In this document: positions 12,499-24,064 of the stretch, piece after piece
How positions within the stretch are numbered: position 1 is the first letter of the stretch
Layout of the letters: every line of letters begins with the position of its first letter
Assembly (NCBI RefSeq): GCF_004193775.1
Contig: NC_041011.1
Span: forward strand, 10,505,656 to 10,569,655
DNA from: Glycine soja
Taxonomy: Eukaryota; Streptophyta; Magnoliopsida; Fabales; Fabaceae
Reading direction: 5' to 3'
DNA length: 64,000 nucleotides
Position numbers and translations under genes: made by a program
Notes under the pieces: generated by a model
Databases searched by the model: none
What the model saw: the letters and a program-made list of their open reading frames with translations, nothing else
Told to the model about the DNA's origin: nothing

Positions 12499-13080
12499 TT
12501 CTGGAACCTATATTTTTTCATAGTTCATAGTCAGATGCAATATTTTGCAAGTGATATTCTTGAGTGCATAATATTTCCAACAAACACCAATGGAAGTTCA
12601 TTCAGAGCCATTATCCAAACACAGTCTCCATAAGTAAACTTAAAATCCAGATTATACCTCAAATTACTTAATGAATAAGGGGATAGTTGACAAGGAAATG
12701 ATGCAATGACATTACTAGCCTAATTCTGCTTTGTCAAAATCCCAACTAGTTACCTAAGAGCACAACCCCTCCTCCTGAATTGTTGCAACCATAACCCTCA
12801 CATGATAAAAACCTTACTATAGAAGTTGCCAAAGAATTCTGTTGCATAGAACTTTTTTTTTTTATAATTTAAAGAAAAAAACAACATCATCAACTTACAA
12901 CACACATTATCAACAAGGTTTTAAACTGGGGTCATAGCTCTTGATTTTGTGGAAAATTTGTGAACAATTGCAGCCAATGCGGCAGCAATTTCTGTTGTGA
13001 GACCCTAAAACCCTTGATGTTACAATCACAATTGCAGTTATTGAACATTTTTTAAAACCTTGATTATAAGACCATAAAAT

Positions 13081-13332
13081 AAGAGCAAATTACACTGACA
13101 TCTCCCCGGAGGTTTCTTGAGATTGCACGTAACCAACATCTCCGGAGGTTTCTTGATATACGGTGTAGTGTAATGTTTTTTAAAAAATTAAGGGAGGTTA
13201 ATGTAATGTAAAGGGGTGTCAGTGTAATGTTTTTCAAAGAATTAAGGAGACTAGTTTTGTGGTAAAAGAAAGAGGGGTATCGGGTGAAATTTGATGAAAT
13301 CTCAAGAGTCTCACTGTAATTTACTCAAATTA
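13081..13332. repeat. MITE in the RHF2A-like leader intron
   Basis: The left end (AGAGCAAATTACACTGACA) and the right end (reverse complement TTGAGTAAATTACAGTGAGA) are inverted repeats. Between them the phrase CGGAGGTTTCTTGA occurs twice and GTGTAATGTTTTT recurs. This terminal motif is typical of small Mutator-like MITEs in legumes. No exact target duplication could be assigned. Confidence 0.6.
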
Positions 13333-13806
13333 AAATGCAGTTTACACCAGCACTACGCACCCTAATAAGCCTTATGAATTCTCCGTGAAAGGCTTCCACA
13401 AATTGAGCAAATACTTAAAGAAAAAAAAAACTTTTTTCCCTCTTGCAACTGTAATACCTATCCTTCTGGAACATATTTGATCATGTTTTTCGAAAAAACA
13501 AATGCATTCACATATGATAAACTCCCATAATTATATCAAAGGAAAGAAAAAAGAAAAAGAACGAGCTGCAACATCATAGCAAAATTCAACACAAGAAAAA
13601 GGAATAAAGCATGTCAAGGGATCACAAAAGGAGACAATCCCAATTCACAACCAACCCAAGATAAAAAAGCACCAATCTTTGCAACACATATTGCAGTAAG
13701 GACTCATGAAAGAGAAAAAAAAAGATACAAACTTTGATAAAAATAAGGATTCAATTAATCAATTACCTCCATTGAGAATTGGAAAAGGCCCAGAAAAGAA
13801 AAAAAC

Positions 13807-13824
13807 GGGGGGGGGGGGGGGGGG
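13807..13824 (+). repeat. homopolymer run of 18 G
   Basis: Eighteen consecutive G lie in the probable first leader exon of the RHF2A-like gene, so the transcript would carry 18 C. The length is likely polymorphic or uncertain in assembly. Confidence 0.8.
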
Positions 13825-14050
13825 CTCAAGAAACGGAGGGAACCCAGTGAAGAGAAGATCAACCCTGAAATCAGACACCAGAGAGAGAGAATGCAAAAGA
13901 TCCAATTGAATTGAGTGATGAAGAAAAATGAACAAATAGAGAAGAGAAAGAAAAGGAATACAGTTACACTTTACCTTGTTGGATGGTTTGGTTTGGTGGG
14001 TTTCCTTTCCTTACCAAGAAATTCGTGCGTGTATTGGAAAAAAAGAGGGC

Positions 14051-15889
14051 CCACAGAGCATATGAATAAAAGGCTCGCTTTTTCAGGCTTTCTCCACCTT
14101 ACAATAATGTCTGATGCTGTCACTTTTAATTATGATGTTGTTTTGTTTTTATGATTTTTCTGTCACTTCAACTTGTGCGGGATTGTGTGGTTCACATGAG
14201 ATTTTCTTAGAAGTGATTGACAAAGAATAATACCTTTTAAAAAAATATTTTAATTTATAATACCTTTTAAAAAAAGTGTTTTAATTTATAATAGTTTTAT
14301 AATATAATACTAGTTTGAGAGAATTGAAATTGTTTAGATATATTAGCTTTAAAACTTTAATTTATTATCTATCAAATAAGAATCCACTTAATATAATTAC
14401 AAGCAGAAAGATAAGTATTTTCTGTCAAAAAAGCAGAAAGATAAGTATTATTGTATTCGTGTATGTTTTTTTATTTTTTAAATAAAATGTAAATTTGATA
14501 TTTTATAATAGTTTTTGTTATACATTGACATGTGTTATATTAAAATTTAATTTATTTTCCATAATACATAATTTTCATAATTCTTATGTTTTATGATAGT
14601 TTTAAGTCTTTTTTTTCAAATTTATCAAATAATTATAATGCATTTTAAATGTATAAAAGAGGTGATGGTAGTGGGTCTCTTTTCTTTATTCAAAGTGGGA
14701 AGCAAATGAAAAATCATAAATACTCATTTTGATTCCTAAAAATGAGATCATAGTACATTAATCTTAAAAAAATAAAAAAAATTCAACTTAGTTATTGAAT
14801 ATATAAAAAAATACGACAAATTAATTCTACGAATAATTTAATGACAAATTGATTACTGAATTTTGTAATTTAATTCAAGAATCAAAAATAATATTTACAG
14901 AAGAAAAAATGAAAAATTGTTGAGAGTCTACTATTATTATAATAGTAGATAATAGGTAAGGAATACAAATTTTGTCAAATAAAAGGAATAAAAATGTGTA
15001 CACCAAAAATTTGTTATTACTGTCTTTATTATTGTTATTATACATTTCACATTTTAATTGATATTATTTTGTTAATAATTATTTTCTTTAAGGAGAAAAG
15101 TATAAAATTAAAAATTGGTAACCAATATAGCAAAAGTATAAGTAGAATTGCAGTATAAAAAAGTATAAGAAGAACTATTTGTAAATTATTTACATTTGAC
15201 ATGTCTAATATTACATCATATTTTTTAATTCAGTGAACAAATAAATTTAAAATATACAATAAAATTTTTTAAAAGAGACAAGTTTAAGCTTTATATATAT
15301 GACATTAAAAATTTGAAAACATCTCATATATGGATGCGTATGTATTATGATTAAAAGATATATTAATTTTAGATAAAAAGATATATTTAATCCATTATAA
15401 TTTTATCTTAAAATTATTGTAATATAATTTTCATGTTTAAATATTCTTTTAATTTCTTTTTCCTTTTATTTTTTTATCTCATTTGCCAAGATAAAAATGA
15501 CTATTAAATCAATATACTTAAAGTAGTTTGTGATATTTTTTTCTTAAAATACTTTAGAAATATATTTGATAGATGAGAAGAAAATAAGTATGTAAAAAAT
15601 ATTGAGAAAATTACACAGGTCAACATAATCACTTACCTGCCCAAGGGATCTTAGACAAACACACCACAAAGAAAATAGACTAAAGAACAAAATTAACATA
15701 TTTGGGCACCTCTTTTCTTTGTCCATCAAATTGTTTGGAAAGTGTTTTATTCTCTAAAATATGATTGATTTTTAAAAAAACCATCCTAAATTACGTATTA
15801 TTCTACCGATCTACGTTTTTTATTCAAAAGTTATAAGAAATGATTTTGATTTTTGCATAAGCTTCGTGAAGCAAGTTGGGGTTATTTCA
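14051..15889. other. AT-rich intergenic stretch, no gene
   Basis: No coding region recognised. There is a tandem duplication of about 33 bases at 14230-14297 (ATAATACCTTTTAAAAAAA units) and a short direct repeat AAGCAGAAAGATAAGTATT at about 14402-14450. Otherwise featureless. Confidence 0.55.
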
Positions 15890-16289
15890 GGTATTCTAGA
15901 TATATTCCATAGGAGTTCTAGCTAGAAAGTTAGTCATGATAAAACTCATATTTTCTTCTCCAAAAATATTAGGTGGGAAAGGCAACCAGATTTGAGTCAG
16001 CAATTGGGTTTTGTTCACACCGAGAATTTGGGCAAGTATTTAGTAGTCCCCATTTTCCATAAGAGGGTATCAACAAACACATTTCAATTTATTCTGACTA
16101 AGGTTAATCAAAGGTTGTCCTCCTCGAAAACCTGACAATTATCCTTCGCAGGACGAGCAACTCTGGTTAAATCTGTCCTTCAGGCACTTCCCACTTATGC
16201 TATGCACTCTACCTACATTCCTAGAGCCGATGAATCATGTCATCTGTGTGGAGCTGATGTTGAGAACCTAGTTCATATTTTTCGTGAGT

Positions 16290-16602
16290 TGTGTGGTAGA
16301 CTTGGACACTTTTTTGATATTTGTTACTTCTTATTAGATGTTGCCTGATTCAAAAATATTTTTTATTGACATGAATACTTAATTTATTACTTTTACACAA
16401 TTAATATATTTAAAAAAAAACATAAAAATTGATGTTAACAGATGAATATATCATCAATTTATATATTTTGTTATAATTATTTTTTAATTAGAATCTTTGT
16501 TTGTGTGTATATATGGTGTCTCCGTGTCTTATGTTCTAGACATTAGTCATGCCAAAGTATTCGTGTTTGTGTCATGTTCATTGCAGAGTCCATGCTTCAT
16601 AG
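16290..16602 (+). mobile_element. short non-autonomous element, copy A (inserted in the LINE)
   Basis: This segment runs from GGACACTTTTTTGATA to AGAGTCCATGCTTCATA and resembles the reverse complement of 16949-17283 over most of its length. It interrupts the LINE reading frame between HIFRE-CGR and RLQAMHSLFF. Repeats of GTGTC/GACAC type occur in it. Superfamily not identified. Confidence 0.6.
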
Positions 16603-16948
16603 GCTGCAAGCAATGCATTCTCTTTTCTTTGGTCAAGAGTTCTGGAGTTGGACGGTGAGAAATATTAACAATTCTGTAGCTGTGAATGGTAAACAATGGG
16701 ATACTATTTTTGCAGTGACACGGGATAATATATGGAGAAGTAGAAACAAAATGATTTTTGAAAATCATCATTTACATCCCACTGTTGTTGTGGCTCAAAT
16801 CGTGAGTCAAGTTTTGGCCATTGGAGATAGTCATCAATATTTTAAGTCTGTATTACCTCGGAGTCAGAATGTTAGGGAAAAGACTAGTGTTGAATGGGTT
16901 AAGCCCTCTGGAAGGTCCATTCAAATTGAACTGTGATAGATCAGTAAA

Positions 16949-17283
16949 TATGTATGAAGCATGGACTCTAACACAAATATTGCATACACATACAAATAAA
17001 GATTCTAATTAAATGAAATCTGAGTAACATATAATAAAATATCTAAATTGATAGTATATTCATTTTTTAAAACCAATCTTCTATATTTTTCAAGTGTATT
17101 AATTGTGTAAAGGTAATGGTTTAAGTGTTCATGGCAATAAAACATTTTTTGAATCAGAAATCTAATAAGAAGTGTCGGACAAGTGTCGAAAAAGTGTCCA
17201 GGTTTGTCGTGTTGTCGGAAACATGTCTAACATGTCGACGCTTCGAACAAGAGAGGTGTCTATACTTTATAAGTGAATACTAA
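16949..17283 (-). mobile_element. short non-autonomous element, copy B (opposite orientation)
   Basis: Starts TATGAAGCATGGACTCT and continues to a GTGTC-rich end (GTGTCGGACAAGTGTC). It is the inverted counterpart of copy A. Removing it restores the LINE RNase H frame (FKLNCDRSVN followed by MKQATSGGG). The flanks AAATATG and TAATATG suggest an imperfect target duplication. Confidence 0.65.
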
Positions 17284-17822
17284 TATGAAACAAGCTACTA
17301 GTGGTGGAGGGTTTTCGGATTCAAATGGTCAGATTATATTTTCCTTTTGTTACTGCAACATTGTCTCGGGCTGAACTGTGGGAAATCTTGATCGGAATTA
17401 AAATTGCATTGAGTAGAGGCTGCAATGGCTTCATCATAGAAAAAGAGTCTTAAGTAGCCTTCTTGCTTTTAAGTAGTTATCGTCTTACTCAACATCCCTC
17501 TCATGGTCTGATTAGAGAAATCAAGCAGTTTGTAGTGCAAGAAGGTGTGTTTCTGTGGCATCATATTCTCAAAGAAGTAAATCAAGTGTCAGATTTGATG
17601 ACTAATTTTGGTTTGTCTTTAGATAAACAATTGAGAATTTTTTAGGTTGTTCCTCATTTTATTTCAAACGTTATTTTAGTGAATGCTTGTTTAGTTTCTT
17701 TTCCACAAGGTTATAATTGATCTTCTGGGGCCTTGCCCCTCCTTTCCACCAAAAAAAGAAATGATAACACATTCTTATTATAAGAAACCCTCATTCATAA
17801 GTGATCATACACACTTGTTTTC

Positions 17823-18039
17823 TGTTAGGGTGAGTCATTAGAATTACCAGAAAATAAGAATATTAATTGTAAATAGTTGTCAAATCCCTTAGGTCAAGGG
17901 TCAAATTTACTTATATTTAGCCATGAGTATCGTGTATAGGCTAGGATAGCTCTTAAACTCTCTCCTTCTTGTATCTATTTATACTTTTTCAATGACTCAA
18001 AGGAATAACAAGGTGAATAAAATACCTTCTGTTATGACA
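17823..18039 (+). repeat. 5' LTR of the Copia element
   Basis: Runs from TGTTAGGGTGAGTCATT to CTTCTGTTATGACA. It is preceded by the target duplication TTTTC and matches 22483-22699 along its full length. Confidence 0.95.
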
Positions 18040-18052
18040 TGGTATCAAGAGC
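18040..18052 (+). other. primer-binding site (tRNA-iMet type)
   Basis: TGGTATCAAGAGC lies directly after the 5' LTR. It matches the usual plant Copia primer site TGGTATCAGAGC, complementary to the 3' end of initiator tRNA-Met, with one inserted base. Confidence 0.85.
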
Positions 18053-18071
18053 ATAATCTTGGGACCCAAAA

Positions 18072-21000
18072 ATGGTTGATTCCTCAGTGATTGGTGATTC
18101 CATGAAACAACCATTAAACGCTTCCGCCGTCGATTCCATTTTGGAAAATCTTATGGCCAAAATGGCGGAGGTTTTGTCAAAAGCTCAGTCAACATCACAA
18201 TCGTCGTTCTCTGATTCCTCAACGATACCGATTAGCATCAAGTTGGATGGTTCCAACTATGCCCTATGGTCCCAAGTGGCAGAGATGTACATCTTAGGCA
18301 AAGACAAATTGGGATATATTGACAGATCATTCCCTCCGCCAATGGAAACTGGTTCGACATTTCGTAAACAGTGATCTGAGAACACCATAGTGAAAAGATG
18401 GTTGATCAACTCAATGGATCCCTTGCTGGTGGGGAATTTCATCCGCTTCCCAACAGCCAAAGGGGTTTGGGATTCCATTGCTACGACATATTTTGATGGA
18501 TCTGATACTTCACAGGTTTATGACCTTCGACATAAGGTAACCCAAATGTGGCAGAAAGGAGAATCGATTGAAAAATATTACAATGATCTATAAGGGTTGT
18601 GGCATGAGATAGACTTCTGATGCCCTAATCCCATGGAGTGCCCAAGAGATATATAGAAATACAATTATCTACTACAGGAGGAAAGAGTTTATATCTTTCT
18701 CAATGAATTGGATGATTGACTCAATAACATTCGGAGTGATATACTCCAACTGAAGCCATTCCCCATAATCGAGCAGGCTTATGCACATGTTCGAAGGGAG
18801 GACACTTGCCAGACTGTAATGGAATATAAGGCAGAGAATACAACAAGTGGTGGTTGTTATCGCCACTAAAGGCTCAAAATTTGGCAAATTGCCAACACTG
18901 GTGGCTGGGAAACACAACTCAGTCTTGAAGTCGAAGGGTCCATCTGATGGAGGAAAGTGCACACATTGTGGAAATGTTAGACACACTCGTGATACCTATT
19001 TCAAGCTACATGGGTATCCAAAGTGGTGGCATGAGTTGCAAGCTAAGAAGAAAAAAGACACCACGACACCTGAGGAAGGCACTGGTAAAGCTGTTGTAGT
19101 CACTACCGAGTCTCAACTCTCGCTTTGTCCTATGACCAGTTCCTCCACCTCAATGAAACCAGGTAACTGTGGTAAAGTTTTCTGTAGTTCTAACTCTCTG
19201 GATGCAAGTGCATGGATTATTGACTCTAGGGCAACAAACCATATGACCTTTGATCCCATGGACTTCTCCTATTCAACTCCACCACGTAGAACTTTCATTG
19301 TGAATGCAGTTGCATACCCAGTCACAAGCGTTGGAACTATGGCATTATCACCCTCACTCTCTTTATCTCACATTCTCCTTGTTCCTACTTTATCTAATAA
19401 ATTAATGTTTGTGAGTCAAATAACTGAAGAGCTTAATTGTGTGGTATTGATGTACTCTACTTTTTTCCTTCTTCAGGATGTTCTCAACAAGAAGATTATT
19501 GGGTGTGGTACTAAGAGAAGGGGGCTATACTACTTAGATGATTTTAGCAAAGGAGAAGCACATCATGTGCACCATCAGTCCAATAACAAAGAACAAGAAT
19601 ATGGTTGTTGCATCGTCGTTTGGGACATCCATCATTCAGTTATTTAAGACACTTATTTCCAAATTTATTTTTACATTTGAAAAATGTTGAGTTTACACGT
19701 GAGACTTGTATTTTGGCTAAAAGCCATAGAACCTCCTATCATATGAGTTTGAATAAAAGTAGTGTTCCTTTTGCTCTAATACATTCTGATGTGTGGGGAC
19801 CTTCCCTTGGGACTATCGTATCTGGTCATTGTTGGTTCGTAATATTTGTCGATAATTGCACACGAATGACATGGCTTTACTTAATAAAGACTAAAGATGA
19901 GGTGTTTCAAATATTTCAAAATTTCCATATCATGATTCAAAACCAGTTTTCAACCAAGATTCAACTTCTTTGGTTAGATAATGGAGGGGAGTTTGTTAAC
20001 CATCGTTTCAAAGCATACTCCCAACAACATGGTCTCCTTCACGAGACCTCATGCTCATAAACTCCACAATAGAATGGTGTTGTCGAATGGAAAAATCATC
20101 ATATCTTGGAGACAACACGTGTCTTCTTCTTGGCACCCATGTTCTAACTCCTCAACTGTGTGCCCTCCACGGTCTTGCATTTTAAAACACCTATGCAAGT
20201 AGTCTCCTCTCATGTATAGTTACCTATTGTGTTGATGCTTCAACCAAGGATTTTTGTTCATCTCCACAAAAACCAATGCACCAAACTTGATGCATGTGCT
20301 ATTAGGTGCTTGTTTTTGGGCTATGGACTACACAAAAAGGGCTACAAATGCTTGGACCCTACCACCAACAAAACTTATATCACCATGGATATAGTTTTCC
20401 TAGAATCTGAATCTTTCTTTTCTCTTATGGTATCCAATTCAACTTTTTACGGGGAGTTCATGAATAAAGAGCTAAATTGGTACTTGGTGGTTCCATCATC
20501 AATTGTTGAAAAGAAACAAATTGGAGAGCATGAATCTAAAGTTGAAGGAGTAATCCATGATGAACCTATAGAAATGCAACACTTAAATATAACTGAAGTT
20601 GAGAGTGAAGAGGATCCTCTTACTAATGAAGGAACTGCTAGTGAAGAGGTTCCCGTCAATGAAGACTATATCGATCAAGGAAGTCAAGAGCCCCCTCTCT
20701 CCATAATATCCGACCCTCTCATTGAGAACAATCCTAAGGTAAGCTCTCCTACTATCTCATCATCTACTTATTCTCCAAGATATGTATTGCTTGTCAGGAA
20801 CAACCAAGGAAAGCCACCCAATAGATACTGCCCTGATGTAGAAGAAAGGCGATCAAAATACCCCATTGCAAATTATGTGTCTACTCAACATTTATCAAAG
20901 CCTATTCAATCCTTCACAATGACATTATTCTGCTGTCATATTCCAAAGAATGTGGAAGAAGCCTTAGCTGATCCCAAGTGGGCACAAGCCATATAAGAGG

Positions 21001-22475
21001 AAATGGAAGTTTTACAAAATAATAATACATGGAGGTTGATACCACTTCCTAAGGGAAAAAAGATAGTGGGGTGAAAATGAGTATTCTCAATCAAATACAA
21101 AATCGACAGATACATTGATAGACACAAGGTAAGGCTGGTGGCAAAAGGGTTCACACAAACTTACAGTATAGATTATACAAAGACTTTTTCACCAGTGCCC
21201 AAACTAAATACTATTAGAGTCCTATTATCTCTTGCAACAAATTTAGATTGGCAACTACTCCAGCACGACGTAAAGAACACTTTTCTCCATGGAGATCTCA
21301 AAGAAGATGTTTATATGGATATCCCACTGGGATATATGCCCTCTTCCAGAACCAAGGTGGTATGCAAGTTAGAACAAGCACTATATGGTTGAAACAATCA
21401 CCTCGAGCATGGTTTGGAAGATTTAGCTGAGCTATGAGAAGGTATGGTTTTGACCAAAGTAATTCAGATCACATCCTATTCTTAAAGTATCAACAAGGAA
21501 AGGTGACAACTCTATTTGTTTACGTAGATGACGTGATTATTACTGGAGATGATACAAAAGAAATTTGAAGACTACAAGAGCAATTGGCAGCTGAGTTTGA
21601 GATGAAGAATTTGGATGGACTCAAGTATTTTTTTGGAATAGAGGTGGCAAGGTCACAAAGAGGCATTTTCTTATCTCAAAGAAAGTATGTGTTGGACTTA
21701 TTGATTGAGATAGGGCTGCTGGACTGCAAACCAACAAATACTTCAATAGTCCATAATCACAAACTTTCTCAATACACAGACCAAGTGCTCGTAGATAAAG
21801 GGAGGTACTAAAAATTGGTGGGGAAACTTATCTATTTGTCGCATACTCGCCCTAATATTGCCTATGTCATAAGTATGGTGAACCAATTTATGCATAATCC
21901 AAGTGAAAAACATATGAATGCAGGAAACCAAATACTTCGCTATTTAAAATCCTCACCAGGAAAGGGGTTGATGTTCCCTAAGAATAATCACTTGAGTGTT
22001 GAAGGGTACACCAATGCAGATTGGGCAAGGAATGTTCTAGACAGAAAATCCACATCAGGATACTTCACATTTGTCGGAGGGAATTTAGTTACATGGAGAA
22101 GTAAAAAGCAAAAAGTTGTGGCCTTATCTAGTGCTGAAGCTGAGTTTAGGGGCATGGCCAAAGGATTTTGTGAACTATTATGGCTTAGAAGGTTACTAAT
22201 GGAGATTGGCTTTGGTGCTAGCATGGAGATGAACCTATTTTGTGACAATAAAGTTGCAATTGATATCTCTAAAAATCCTGTCTAGCATTATCGAACAAAG
22301 CATGTGGAGGTAAATAGACATTTCATCAAGCAGAATCTTGAGGATAAGATTATTCGATTTCTGTTTCTTAAGTCGAAAGACCAATTGGCAGACATTCTTA
22401 CAAAGGCAACATCCGATAAGAACTTCCATGACTCACTTGACAAGTTGGGCATTAAAGACATTTATGCATCAACTT
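18072..22475 (+). pseudogene. Copia gag-pol polyprotein, broken
   Basis: Pieces in order: Gag N-terminus (LDGSNYALWSQVAEMYILG, 18241-18298) with an in-frame TGA at 18372; Gag zinc knuckle CTHCGNVRH at 18958-18984 with the last Cys replaced by Tyr; protease WIIDSRATNHMT at about 19216-19251, where DSGATDHM is usual; integrase zinc region (HRRLGHPS, then TCILAK) and core (ALIHSDVWGP, VIFVDNCTRMTWLY, LDNGGEF) at 19605-20058; reverse transcriptase (MAKGFTQTYSIDYTKTFSPV from 21138 and catalytic YVDD at 21521-21532); RNase H (YTNADWARN, KSTSGYFTFVGG, ALSSAEAEF) at 22008-22148. At least eight premature stops and some frameshifts rule out a working product. Confidence 0.93.
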
Positions 22476-22482
22476 GAGGGAG
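22471..22482 (+). other. polypurine tract before the 3' LTR
   Basis: AACTTGAGGGAG abuts the 3' LTR start at 22483, the position expected for plus-strand DNA priming. Confidence 0.7.
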
Positions 22483-22699
22483 TGTTAGCGTGAGTCATTA
22501 GAATTACCAGAAAATAAGAACATTAATTGCAAATAGCTGTCAAATCCCTAAGATCAAGGGTCAAATTTACTTATATTTAGCCATAAGTATCATGTATAGG
22601 CTAGGATAGCTCCTAAAATTTCTCCCTCTTGTATCTATCTATACTTTGTAAACGACTCAAAGGAATAACAAGGTGAATAAAATACCTTTTGTTGTGACA
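22483..22699 (+). repeat. 3' LTR of the Copia element
   Basis: Runs from TGTTAGCGTGAGTCATT to CTTTTGTTGTGACA and is followed by TTTTC, the second copy of the target duplication. Confidence 0.95.
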
Positions 22700-22704
22700 T
22701 TTTC

Positions 22705-24064
22705 TTCTCTTTCTTTAGTTTAGATGCTACATCCACTTCATATGGCCCCCTTTTATGTAACAAATGTTCATGGTTTCATTCATGAATGTGACTCAATGGA
22801 CTTTACAACCAGCTTTTCGTTATAATTACATAGTTCATCAAAAATCAAGATACATCCCTCTGTATTTTAGAATGTACCTATTAAATTTATACCCACTTGC
22901 ATTTAATTGAAAATTTAAATTGTTCTCACACAAAATATGATTTTAACAAGTTGAGCTTCCTCTAAAAAGATAAACAAGTTAAGATCAAATTTCTTATTTT
23001 TCTAATAAGTCAAACTTAAATTTTAAATTTAGATTGTTAAACAAGTTAGGCTTAAACTTAAGCTTCACGTACTTCATTTGCCATGGCTTGTTTAAAACCT
23101 TAATTGTGTGTTAAGCTAAAACATATCAACAAATACTTGATCTATGAAAGCTAAGCAAGATTGTTCACCACTCTACTAACATGAAATAAAGAAAACTGTT
23201 GGATTAATAAAAATGCTAAGATGACTAATTAATCAAATGTGCTAAAAGCTATGAAGTTTTTAAAAATTTAGAGATTAAATTGACGATTTTAAATAATTTA
23301 GGGATCAAATTGATAAGTAAGACTTATTTTTTTTTTTTTTAAAAAAAAACTTTAGATAAAATCTTCCTTATCACATCTCCTTTTTACATTTCATATATAA
23401 AGCTAAGAAAAAGTGGGCTATATAGAGCTATGCTTAGAATTGAGAAATGTTAGAATTGTTTAATTATAAAATTTTGATAAATAATTATGTAACTAAGAAG
23501 ATTTTGAAAAATAAAATAAGAATTTACAAATTATATTAAATTAAACCTAAAACATAAATATTGTTTAAAATCCTAAAATACCTAAAGTAGATTTTTGACC
23601 TTGATAATATTGAACTAAAACATTATAAAAATAAATATAAGACTATGAGAGTGAGAGGGATTAGGCCTCTTAGATGAGACTAACTCATGTACATAGTGGG
23701 CCTCATGTCAATCATAACCAGGGGTTGCTATTCTCTCCCCTTGCAAAAGCAAATTTATCTTGCTTCCCTCCTTCCTTTTCTGCACCCCAACCTTTTCCCT
23801 CATTCTCTCTACATCCTCTTTCACAACACCCCCACCCCCTTTTTCTTGTTCATTTTCATCACACCCGAAACCCCAAATCTGCCTCCTATCAACCCCATTC
23901 AATTCATTTAGTTGATTAATATCCTTCAATGGTAGAGCTTGGATCTGTAACTTGGTAACTTTTTTATTTCATTTTAAATCAAAGGAATCATGATTCTATT
24001 GTGTTACCAGAATCATGATTATATGGATGAAAAAAAAATATGGATGGATTCTCCGATGAGTTGC
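22705..24064. other. intergenic, no supported gene
   Basis: AT-rich. A pyrimidine-rich patch at 23735-23890 gives short open frames in several readings but no recognisable protein. A T/A homopolymer junction occurs at about 23328-23349. Confidence 0.5.

Larger units (their letters stand above)
12499..14050 (-). other. 5' leader of the RHF2A-like gene with a 1.26-kb UTR intron
   Basis: Nine leader bases precede the ATG after an acceptor (ATAG at 12511-12508). A strong donor GGAG|GTAATT ends an upstream exon at 13767, so the leader intron would be 12508-13766. The upstream exon runs to roughly 13.9-14.05 kb and includes the poly-G/poly-C tract at 13807-13824. A MITE lies in the intron at about 13081-13332. 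The transcription start cannot be fixed from sequence. Confidence 0.55.
15890..17760 (+). pseudogene. LINE (L1-type) retrotransposon 3' fragment, interrupted and degenerate
   Basis: Conceptual plus-strand translation gives the C-terminal part of a plant LINE reverse transcriptase with breaks: NLGKYLVVPIFHKRVSTNTF, then LSFAGRATLVKSVLQALPTY near 16000-16215, followed after an internal deletion by the zinc-binding end (SCHLCGADVENLVHIF). The RNase H-like region follows in pieces: DNIWRSRNKMIFENHH (about 16725-16772), FKLNCDRSVN (16919-16948, one frame off), SGGGGFSDSNGQIIF (about 17300-17345), and further to about 17645. It ends in a short A-rich tail near 17750-17761. Two copies of another element interrupt it. 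Frameshifts and stops make it inactive. Confidence 0.8.
17823..22699 (+). mobile_element. complete Ty1/Copia LTR retrotransposon, inactivated
   Basis: Two 217-bp LTRs (17823-18039 and 22483-22699) begin TG and end CA. They are flanked by the same 5-bp target duplication TTTTC (17818-17822 and 22700-22704). A primer-binding site follows the 5' LTR and a purine-rich tract precedes the 3' LTR. By eye the LTRs differ at about 18 of 217 positions, mostly transitions, which indicates an insertion some millions of years old. Gag, protease, integrase, reverse transcriptase and RNase H occur in Copia order but with many stops. It landed about 60 bases beyond the A-rich tail of the LINE. Confidence 0.95.
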
